Position numbers and translations under genes: made by a program. Positions 48,501 through 60,500 of a DNA stretch of 64,000 nt are shown here, one piece after another. The first letter of the stretch is position 1. Every line of letters starts with the position of its first letter. Below the pieces are notes generated by a model that saw nothing but the letters and a program-made list of their open reading frames with translations, was not told the DNA's origin and did no database searches. The DNA is from Sclerodactyla briareus (taxonomy: Eukaryota > Echinodermata > Holothuroidea > Dendrochirotida > Sclerodactylidae), in the NCBI GenBank assembly GCA_026419785.1, contig JAODTK010005679.1, forward strand, positions 186,001 to 250,000, read 5' to 3'.

Positions 48501-51500
48501 CTTGGTATCACACACGATCATCCAGGGCGCTTAGTCACAACCAGTCTCGACTCGTCGCACGATGTTACGATCAGTGGCACCACCAGTCCTCGGTACTAGG
48601 CATGTTCGGAGTGAATTTCCTGTCAGGCATCGCTAGCTTTAAACAATGGTACTTGAGAGGCGTAATAAAATACAGGTGTACCTGTTTTGGCGAGATGCGT
48701 TGAGCGTAATGTCGTGGTTGCAGATTGAGCAACAATAACAGCTCAGTGATGTGGCTGCAGCCGCACACTTAGTGGTCAAAGAAACCAATGCAAAGCAGAC
48801 AAGAGTAACGACGGATTCTTCCGCGGAGAGGAGCTGTCTTTGCACAGGAATACAACAAAATATAAAATTCAGTTATTTTACAATACTTACATAGAACCAT
48901 GCATGTTCACAAACTGCTTTACGAATGCAATAATCACGAAACCTTAATTTCTGATTGTGCATTGGCCGCCAGATGATCGCGACCGACAGCGATTGACCGT
49001 ACGATTGGTCGCCGGTCGCCATGACAGGTGGCACGATGACTTACTATTGCTTTTGCAGGTGATCCCACGAATAAGCGTACCACAATCGTACGATGACTAC
49101 CAACAGTCGCGAGAGCAGTCAGGCTTGTGATGGCTCCGAGATCGTAGCATGAGCTACCGATCTGGTCGTAAACTAACATGGTTGCACCAATACGTAGATT
49201 CAAACAATAGTCGATGACCGTGTGACTGGGGCTTGACTTGCTTACCTGTTGTCGTCGCTTTGTAGCGCTTTATCCTCTGCGAATATTGTAATAGTTTTGA
49301 ATGAAAATATTTCAGTTATTAGAGAGAATTGCTGTAGTGAATGATAGGTGCTGATGGTTACTCTGGCGAAGAATCATCTCAATGAAACAAAGGAATCTAT
49401 AGACGAAACGTCTGGCAAAATGAAACAGGGCGAGGGGTAGGGTGGCCAACCCGGACTGCTGTGCCAGAGTTCAATGGCGAGGGGGAGGTGCATGCTGTCC
49501 ATTATGGGGTAATTATTCATAACTTCACAGATTCACAAGTTTGGTGATAATCAAAAATATCATCTTTGGTGCTCAACGTGACATCACACGTGATTTCGCA
49601 ATAGGGATTCTTCCGGTTTCCTTGCACTACACAACTGACCGATCTTTCTGTAGCTTCAGTTGAAACAATGATTGGTAATATCACATTATAAATACAATAC
49701 CAAGTATTTACACACATGAACTACAGCATCCTTGTGCTCTTGTTTATCTTTTTTACTCACAGCCCGAAGAGCTCTGAGTAATTCCGAGGCTGAGAGGACT
49801 AGTTCACTAGATGTAGAGAAGGTGGCTTCAAGGACAAATTCAGAGAAGGCTGTATACGAAGAAAGAATTGATTCTGCTGGATAGCGAGAGGAAGGGAATG
49901 GTAAGGTTAAAATGTTAAATTTAATTTATAAAGTAATTTTTTTTCATTCATGTTGCTCATAATTTACATCTTCACTTACATTGGTAGGACTAGAAAGACA
50001 ACTTGCTTTCAGGGTCAGTGAGCACCTAGTATAAGTGGTATAGAAGGGACCTGTGCCTTTTTAATCGCCCTGGGGCTTACGCGTATTAACCCCCCCACAG
50101 TTGTTGAGTCCTTGCCGAAGTCAGAGGAATCTATGCAGTCATGACAGCGTGTGTGTATGTATGTATGTATGTATGTAGGTTGTATGTAACGCTGGCTTGT
50201 AAAAACGATAACTCGAACCACCCTGGATGGATGAAGCTCATACTTGGGATGTGTGTCCCCATGATGAGTACATGAACCCTATTGTTTGGGGTCAGGTCAG
50301 AGGTTCAACAGAGGTCAAAGGCTGAAAAACTCGTAAACACGATAAGTCCATTAATGGTGAGGTCTGATCAGGTTGAGATTTCGTTGTGTAGCTTTCTTAT
50401 GGGGAGTACAGGAACCCTATTGTTTTTGGTTCAGGTCGAGTTTGGAGTTTTTGTGAAAAGCAATATTTTGGCCAATTTTTGGCTTGTAAACACGATAAAA
50501 CTCGACCCCACCGGATGGAGAAGCCTCACACTTGGTATGTGAGTTCCCCATGATGAGTACTGAACCCTATTGTTTGGGTCGGTCAAGAGTCCATTTGTAG
50601 GTCACCAGAGTCATAGTTGAAAAACCTTTAAATTTGATGTGTAGCTCCCTCATCAGATATGGACCCTATTGTTGGTTGGGAAAAATGGGAAATTTTCAGA
50701 CATTATGTCGCCCATAATGAGCTGTTGCAATCTCCCATTTGTCCCTGTGTCGGGCTATAGGTGTCAAAAATTCAGGAATCACTAAGCCTTTTGGCTTCTG
50801 TTTTATATATGCATCAGTGGTATAGCTTCCACAGTAGTCTAATTGAACTGTGAAGTCTGCTTCATATTTCTAAAGGGGCCAATCACGTCATACTCTCAGC
50901 GTTGTCAATGGTACCTGTATTAACGCCCGCAGAACATTTAAGCGGGCCTCGTGGAGTTCCGACTTGATTAACCTTTTGCCTTACCGTCACGCATAGTGCA
51001 GGGTATGGTGTATGTAGGACGACTTTACTGGGTTAAGTTGCTATGATGGAGCTGAATTCACGCGATAGTCATCACCTCCTGTGTCTTTCCTCAATCTACC
51101 GTAAGAGCCGTTTTACAGTCACAAGACTCGATGCAGGGTCTTAGGTGGTATTTGTCGCGCGCTAGTAAACATTTGACGTTTGCTGGATCGCTGCTCGCTG
51201 TTTCATCGAGTCTTGATTAAGACTCAAGCATCCTCAAGTGTGCAACTCACTAACTGCACTTTTTTTCTTTCATATGCCTAGCCATGGTCACACAGATTTT
51301 GAAATCAGATCAAAGAAGCTCTTATATTAAGAGGCTCGAACCCGTCAGAATAACCAGCCCACCAACATGGACTTTCTTTTCACTTGGTGTCTGTTGATGT
51401 TTTTACTGTTGTATTTTGATACCTGGAGAGTAGTTGGGAATCTGAGAACGTTGTAAATTAAATATTACTTTTCAAAACATTTTTGTTTTTAATTTGCTCC

Positions 51501-54500
51501 TCTATTTTGTTTCTGTAACATCTTTATCTTGAGTGATATCATTATCACTTATGATCAAGTTTCATTGAGATTCGTCAATTCTGTTATCGATTTAGCGAGA
51601 TTATTTCAGCTTGTGGGACAAACAAAATCTTAGGACTGTACATTATTCCTAAATGTTCAATATCCAACATAACAAAAGATTCACATTTTGACACAACCAA
51701 TTATCCCAGAAAAGAGGTCTGTAGTCAGTTCTGGATAACTCAGTACACAGATGTTTCTTGAACTGATTAAGGTTTCTTATTCTTGTCGAAAAACAGAAGG
51801 GAATCTATGCAAGTCAAATGGTGTGTGTGTGGTTGTGTGGGCGTGTGCGCGTGGGCTTGTGGCCACAAGTGGAAGGTCAAGGTCATTAATGAATCTAACT
51901 GGGTGGTAGATCACCATGATGGGAAGATAATCTCTATTTGGATCCCATTGAAAAGCCAGGGGATTTTCAGGCATTGCCGTTAGACAAGGCATGTTCCTCG
52001 ATTGTCCACATTACCATGTGTAAAAGTGGGTACCTCATTCTTGCATTAGGAAGATTGATCAAACGTTGACATATCGATGTTCAGGGTCAAGGTCAGAGTA
52101 CTAAGAATCAATTTTACATGTTGTACAAATCATCAACACACTTCTATTTCGATGTTTTCTACATTGAAGTGCTGACAAATTTTATGAGAGCTACTGTGCT
52201 ATTGCCACTGTCATCCTGTTCTAGCAGTGTATATTTTTTCATATTTTTTTTTATTTAGCACAAAAAAATTCTTGAGAGTGCTTTGGGTTCGCTTCATATA
52301 TGTCCTAATCAGCAGATATAGAGAGAATTTATTCGATAGATTGATTTTCTACTAGGTATGTGTGCCCATTAAATGCAAGGAACCACATAGCCATTCTGCT
52401 TCTATTTTCAGGTTCCAGCAGACAGGTTTCTTTTCGTTCTTGACAAGTTCGGTCTCAAGCTTGATAACAGCCAGCTGGATGCCTTCCTGGCTCGCTGTAA
52501 CATGACCATGAACCTGGAGGGAAGATATCCTATAGAGAGTTCCTGCAGCGATTCCACGACCCCGACCGGAGTACCGTCAGTGATGGCCAACAAGATAATG
52601 TCCAATCCAGCCCATAGGTAATGATATTGATGAAAAGAAAATGATAAGGCAGAATAAGCCTGTTTGCGGTCACAGTTTAATGAGATGGAAATGATATTGT
52701 GTGGAAGGTCATGAGGGAACAATGACAACTCGACATTGAACCTACAGTGTGCCAGAAACAATCCTTCGAAACCCCTCTGACGAAAGTTAAACATCCTGCC
52801 AGCACAAAACTTTACTGATTTTCCCCTATACTAACCAACAATAACATCCGAAAACAGGGGGATGAATTGGTTAGCGTTTCAAATAGTGGTGACAGTTTAA
52901 AAATAAGCCGTAACGGATTACGCTATGGGGGAATCTTGTATATTCCCCGAATGTGCAGGGTGAGCATCGCACTGTATAACCACAACTGGCTCATTTAGGT
53001 GTGGGTATTGCCTAATTTGTCTCTCGGGGGAATGCTTCATCAACCCAGTGACTCTGACAATAGAATACACTTTGGGGGCGCCAATCATTGTGATTTGTGA
53101 GGTGAGAAAGTTGCCACAGCTCGTTGAAACGACTGAATGGCAAAGATTCTATAGAACCACCATGCACGGAAAGACAGCACACAATATCAAAAGGCCCTTA
53201 TTTGTTCTCCAGGTAGGATTGCCCTCCAGGTTTTTGAGCATGCCTGTGGCATCGATTGGGTGGCGGGAAGAGAGAGGGGGATAGATTACGCCATCTGTCT
53301 TAAGGGGAGGGGGGATGGGGGAGCAGAGATGTTCCAACAGTACGATATAAGGGGAGTCAGTGTGACTGTTCTGAAACTGCATACATTCATACTATGTATG
53401 CATTTATGAATTCTCATGTGGTTTTGAATCAGTCAGCCCATAAATCATTTCTACATTTTTCTTGTACAGGTTTCACAATGAAGAGATTAGCGATTGACCA
53501 TTCAGCTCGGCAGTCGAGGGCTGGGCTGACCTCATAAAGGTTTCAGTCAGATTATCTGCGCGATGCTCGGTGTTTCAGTCAGTGTAATGGTACAATTTTT
53601 CAAAAGATATTTAATTTGCGCATCATTTGTCAAGATGCCCTGCCACACTCCCCCCTGCCACGGTGGGTCATTGTACTCATTTGACGAGGGTAGTCATTGT
53701 CGGTACAGTGTTCATATTTCATTTGTAAGCAGTGTGGTCTGTGGGGGTTGGGGGATCTCTTGACTGGGGTTGTGTTCCACTCCTATGTCACTGTTAGTCA
53801 CCAAAGGTTACAAAGATGTGGCCATTGTACCAATCCTATTGACCCACATACAATTGACAAGTGGCTGAGATTCACAGGTGCTGCAACACTGCATAGTGAA
53901 TCCTGCCTCGGTGGTGACAATCTTGAAGCATATTATATTGTCGTCAATGCATTTGATATGGAAATTTTACTCCACATGCCCCAGGCTGTCAATACCGGGA
54001 ATCGACTTGACCAGTAGCATATGCAGGAAATTTGCATGGGGGGCAGGGTTGAGGTGTTAGAACCCAAGGGAAGGCCGCCCATATAAGTCACCCTCCTATT
54101 GGCAAGCAAATAAGTACAATTTATGGGTCCCTAGATGCATGCTGCTTGAAGATTGCCAAATAAAAGCTGGAAACCTCTCTGTAAACTGACAAAAAATCAG
54201 TTTGGATTTTTTTTTTTCGGTTGTTAAGTAAAAATTTATTGATCACATGGGTCATGGGGGGTTCTGACCCCAACCCCCCCCCCCCCCATACTATGGTACG
54301 CCATGCTTCGACCATGCTGACCTCAGCTGACCTTGAAAATAATATTGGGCAAACTTGCAAGCATACACACAAGCCACCAAACCTAGTAATCCACTAACCT
54401 CTCAATTGAACTTTGTTCAGGGGAGACTAGGATAACTCCTGTGCAATTTCAATTGTGTGGCACACATGAGTATGCATGTATGTTCTATCCTGGATTGATG

Positions 54501-57500
54501 CATGTATGCGTATCATGGGCGGAGAATATTCCAATCTCATAACATTGAATTGTAGCCATGGAGAATGTTTACATTCAGTGTCAGTCTATTCAGACAATAT
54601 TCCATGGCCCTGTCTTAGGAGCTAGTCCGTGTCCAAGCCGCTCCAATTGTCCTTCCCTCTGTGTCCCTCCATTTAGCTCAATGGCTCGCTTCTCCACCGC
54701 ACTTATACACCCAGAGTTCATACAATCCTGTCATCTGACGAGCAAATCGTTTAGTAGCATCCTTTGATGACATGCTAATCTTAATGTATGTGGCATCAAT
54801 CAAATACCCACTGTGGTGTGAGACTAAACAGGGGTATGTGCATGGACGACAGATGTTGTTGAACTGTGACCATCTGCAGTTGGACCTGTGTGAATACTGT
54901 GATTGGCTGTGGCCTTCGCACCACATGAGAGTGCTCATCGCAACTTTGTCACAGTGAAGCTGGGGAGCAAAATTGAACAATTCCCCAGAATCCCTGGAAT
55001 GTTCAACAGTGATTGGCAAATTATACCAATGGATATTACATGAGCGTCTCAACACCTAGCTTTATTGGATGTAATATTATTATATCATGAAGACTTTTGG
55101 TCAGTCTAAACAGTGCGAAACAATGGTTATGTTGAGCGACTCACCAACCTGACATATACGGCAAGGTACAAGAGGGTCTACTATTAACAATTTGTGTAGG
55201 ACACATCGCGTCAAGGACGATCATTATTTCTCAACCCAGCTGAATTTTCTTATCACATGTTGAATTGCAACTATTTCATGATCGTCTCTACGTGTATTGT
55301 GTATGGTCTGTCACCAGGGGTTGCTTCTCAACGAAGGCCAACCTCATCCATTTGGCTGTCTTTCAGAAAAATTGACACTGATCGGCGAGAGATAATTTCT
55401 CCGGAGGAATTCGTGTGCCATCGAGAGCCGGTTTGGCCTGAATCTGTCGGATCAGACTTTTTGAGCAGTTTATGGACAGCGTCCCTCTGGATATCGAAGG
55501 CCACGTCAACTAACCATGATTGCATGTCACACAGTTTGATTCTACGTGAGTAGCTAACATGTGCTGTGGAGTTTTTGTAGGCTGCATGTAGCTGCTATTT
55601 TTTTTCATTTATGATCGAGCTGTATGTCCCCAAAGAGAATTGTAGCAAGTGTTCGAATAAATGTGATGAGAGTTTACGGGACGGAACATAGAGGCGCTTG
55701 AAACCATTTAAACATTTGCTACACCCTTTACCTGGAAACAATGTTGCAGTTTTATAAGTTTTGAGCACAAAGCCTGGAATCCAGTGTTTGTGGGTTTGAG
55801 TCTCTCTCAAAGTACTGTTGCTGATTCTGTTCGACAACGCATCCATGGGCGACTACTGACTAGTTGGCATTGCTACGCTGTCACATGCCATAATTAAGGG
55901 ACTATGGTTGTCATGACAGTTATGATAATTTGCAGTTTCTAAAGCACCCCCTCGATTTTGGCAACTCTGCAGTCGCAAGAATTGCAGAAATATTTTCTTA
56001 ACAGTGTCTGATGAACAGAAACAAAGGGTTACATCGAAAATCTCAGGTAAAATTCACCAAATCTAGGCATTCTTTCCTGTCCTGTATTTGTGGATTGTGG
56101 GAAGAAAAGCAGCCGTATCTCTGCAGAGGGTAGGTTTATGATGATAGCTATCAATGCCATAAGCGCAGGGGTGTATGTACATAACTTTTTCCAAGATGTT
56201 GTGAACTTTTTGAGACAAACTTTTTGTTCATACTCCTCTCTATTTTTCCAACCCTTTATCGGCAGCCTGAAGGCTACAAAATTCTTGTGTTCGGCAATCA
56301 TCGTCCCATACCTACTCTGCTACAAGCCACTTTGGCCCTCAGATACCACCCACTCCTATGTCACTCTCAGAAGGCAGACTTTTTATTATCTCAGGGTGTC
56401 ACACACCTCCCTCCCCCCCCCCCCCCACCCGCTAAGTCATGCGAGAAAAGTTTGCAATTCTGCCTCCCACATCCCAGGTGTGGGTGTAGTTGGCTTACAG
56501 CTTCGACTATTTTAATGCAATGATTTTGGCACCCCTAACCTGTTCCCTGGGACATGAAGAGAGTTTAATCTGTTCTGGCTACCACAAGGTGTGATTAGCT
56601 GAGAATGGGTCCCCTCGTGCCCGGTAGGCATTACTTAACAGCGGGAATAGTCCTTCAGTCCTTTGACAGCTCTCAGTGGAAAAGAGTCACTGACAGGAAC
56701 TGTTTTGAAAAAGAGAAATTGTGGGCATTAAAGTTTTTGGATAGTTATATTGTCGTCACCATTAACAATTGGAACAATTACTAATAATCCTTGAGGGACA
56801 ACTGCAGAATAGAAGGCTAGTATAATAATAGCTGAGGAAAACTGATTGTGTTAGTTTGAACTCAGCATTCCTATGATTCTCCTTCAGTCAGAGGCCTTTG
56901 AATTTCCGATTATTGTTTTTATTTAAAGGGCAATGCAGGATGATTCACAGGGGCTAATCTAACAGCTGGATAAAAAATGAATGCTTCAAGTCCAAACCTG
57001 AAGTTCACACGACTTTCCGTAATGGAGTTATAGTCATTTGAAGTTTGTATATTGAAAGCAGTTAATGCCCAAGATCGAAATGCATCCCAACATGCAGTAA
57101 TAAATGATGTCTACTTGTACAAGTTGTACAACCCTGCAGACATTCTTTGTTTTCTATGGAAATTCAAACATTAATTTCACTTTGGAAAGCATTTAGTCTA
57201 TGGGCAGATGATTGTTGTAGTGGGTTGGTAGGTGGTCATGGTTACTTTGGTGAGAGAAAGACAACAAAACTTCTGCTAATGTTGATTTATTCAACAAAAT
57301 GAAACTTTGAAATACATAACATAATTTATGTGTTGGCCAGTGTGACCTCATGGTTATAAGCAATGGGATTCTCCCCAATTCTCGCTTAATGGCCAAACTT
57401 GGAAGGCCAATAACTCCACATAGGAACATCGTCTTGAAATGGGGTGGAAACGATAGATACAGTTTTCATTCTCCACAATATAACATCTGTGGTAGCAAGC

Positions 57501-60500
57501 TGCAGTGTCTTTTAATTTTTGTTGTTACCTATATACAATCACTTGTTGATTTCCGGTGATTGCTGCAGTGAGATTGTAGGTGCTCGTTACTCTTGTAAGA
57601 GAAGACAGAACTTCACTCAATGTTGGATGTCATTTAATGGGTTTCTTCAAGAGTCATGTATATAAGATCTTATTACGCACAGGAAGGCAAACCAAATCCA
57701 AACTTGAATATGAACACCATCTGTCCTGGTACGTCATCTGGTTACAAAGTTATTGGACTCCCAAAATCTTATGACTTCACCATATAAAAATCCTTTTGTG
57801 CATTCAAACTTGACGACAAATGCACCAAACAACCTAAATAATTTGTTATGTATTACTTTTGTATTCATGTTTGATAAACTTTACTTTGCTGAAGCTCTCA
57901 ACATCTTCCCCCACAGGAGTAAATGGCAACAATTTATTAATTCCTCATAGTGAGCCTTGCTGGGTTGTACTACTGTGATGTCACTTTCTGTTGTGGAATG
58001 TTGTTGTGCAATATACAGAGTACTAAAAATATACTTCAGTTCTTCAATTTTTGAAGGTCCATAGCTTTGCTAGTGAATGTTGTATGAAGTGGTGTCTGTT
58101 CCAATAGGTTTCTTCCTCTTCAATAAAAATTGAGTCATAATTCAACCTATCAACTCATTACATAGGTTATTCTTTATGTGGTTGACTTATTACGTCACAC
58201 ATTACTGTGCAATAGGGACCCTACCTTATTTCTTTGCCGTATGGACCTTTCTTATCCATGAATAGATTACCTCCTGTTGTAGCCAATCCTGCAACTGTCC
58301 TTCAAAACTTCACCAGTTTGAAGGGCTGGGGCAATTTTGTGTGTTTCTGTGCTTGATCACTGTCCTAGAAGGAACATGCAATGTTACACTGAAGGTCATT
58401 GGTTTTCTATACCGCCCAACAGTGGTCGCAGCTAGCCCACCAGCTGACTGTGTGCCTCATCTCTAATAGGCTAATATCTTACCACTCAGTAGCTATTACA
58501 CTTTACCTTTATTCTGACTGTTCACTGAAATGGTACAACGATTGTACTCGATGAGGTAGAAAATACCTAGTCCACCATGAATCAGATGTTTCAGAAGTGG
58601 AACATTAGCTTTCGTCCAACTGCAACCTACAATCACCAACTGTTGAGCACTAGCAGGACTGTTCACGGGATGGCAGAACTCATCAAAAATACCCATCACT
58701 CCTGCGATTGATCTACTAATTTACTCATGCATGGTTTTCACGTTCATCTCAGACCGGCTCCAACAAGTTCCCAAGTCTATTGATACCCAAAGTCTCGCTA
58801 AACCACCAGTGCCCATGAGACGATTTCCTCAGTGACCCAGACGAGCCGATGGACTTTCAGAATTAGCAGTCCAGGCCAGTGGAGAGGTATGTTGTGAGGC
58901 TAGCAGAGCTAAAAGGACAGTGATCAGTGCGAATATTGACTGGGCTTTTGGTCCCTGCTAGCATTAATATACAGCTGAAACCCAGCGATGTGAGTGTACA
59001 ATCGCTACTGCAAGATTTACCGTGTGACATAATAGGGGGGGAACCGCAGGAGCCCCTGAATACAAAGTCATGTGAACATGACTTTTTTTTTTGATAACAA
59101 CTAAACAGTACTGGTTCCCCCTCCACCGTGATGTTATAGATTCGTCAAGTTCTCCCAAGTGAATTGAAATATATCAACGATGGCGACATGCTAGAACCTT
59201 GGGGTGTGGGTTTGATATAATTAATAATAAATCTTGTAAAGTCTGTAATGCGCAGAATCCGAACTAAACTGCTCAATGCGCTTGTCAGGGCAAGGAGCAA
59301 AAAGTAATTAACTTATAATACAAAGGAATAGGTTGAGTTTAAGATGAGCTGAAGTGCTAAACGAGGGAGAGAACGTAGGTTGACTGGTAGGCTGTCAGAG
59401 GGATGGTCCCATGCGAGGAGGGGGCACGGTCTCCGTAGGTCGAAGTCGGGATCGTGGAACTTCCAGGTGATGATGCTGGTATTGGATGATCGCGAGATGG
59501 GCGAGATTGGATGACCTTGGCGCAGATGTGCGATAGGGAGACAGGAGTGCCAAGTCTCAACAGCACGGGAAAGTGAGGCAGAGGATTTTTCTTGGATTCG
59601 GTACGTACGGAAGCAATGGAGTGATGTCAGAATAGGTGCAAATTGTCTGATTGATCTTCAGTGTCCTTTTCACCGGTGTTAGTGCAAAAGGGCAGATTTC
59701 TGTACATGACATTGGACTTCAAGCAGCGGAAAAATTGCTCTTGGATCTTTGAAACAGATTGACCAGGAGCTCATAGCTCTTGATTTTGGTACATTTCATT
59801 CAGAAAGCATGTCCAGCCATGTTTACTAACAGGGTTATTAGTTCCAGTGTGTGGAATACAGCGTCAATAAACTCCTGCACTCCCTAGACGATTTATGTAT
59901 TATATGACATTCAGGATCAGATTGAGATTCAAAGGAATGACTACTCTCAATGAAAATAATTTTGAGTGCTGTAATTTGACTGAAGGTTCTTGCTGTAGGA
60001 TGAGTATATCGAACAATGGCATTCAATTTCAATATTCTGATGTTCATTTTTCTCGAATATTTCAAAGCCTGAATGAACTTCAATCACTGATGGACATATT
60101 GCTCTTGATGTCATTAGAATCTAGAAACTAGTTAGTTAACCTAATTACACAGTTGGTAGAGCGTTAGCCTTCCCATGGTCACCGGTAGGATAGGGGTTTG
60201 CAATCTATACTTTTTCCTTCAACCTAAATAAATAACCTTACCCATGCAACACACTGTTTTAAAACTGAACGAAACTGCTACAATTCCAATTTTATCACAG
60301 ATCTTTAGAAATCATGCAGGACACTGTTCTCAAGCGAACCAATGAACTAGAGGAGTATTTCCAGGAAGTGCTGGACGAAAATAACTCCGGGGAAGCTCTC
60401 ACACGAAACCATGTATCAGCTCTTGACAGGAAGTAAGACTAATAATACATCATCTGTTCCTAAAAAATGTTATATATGTTTGTATTAGAGAATCAATGGT

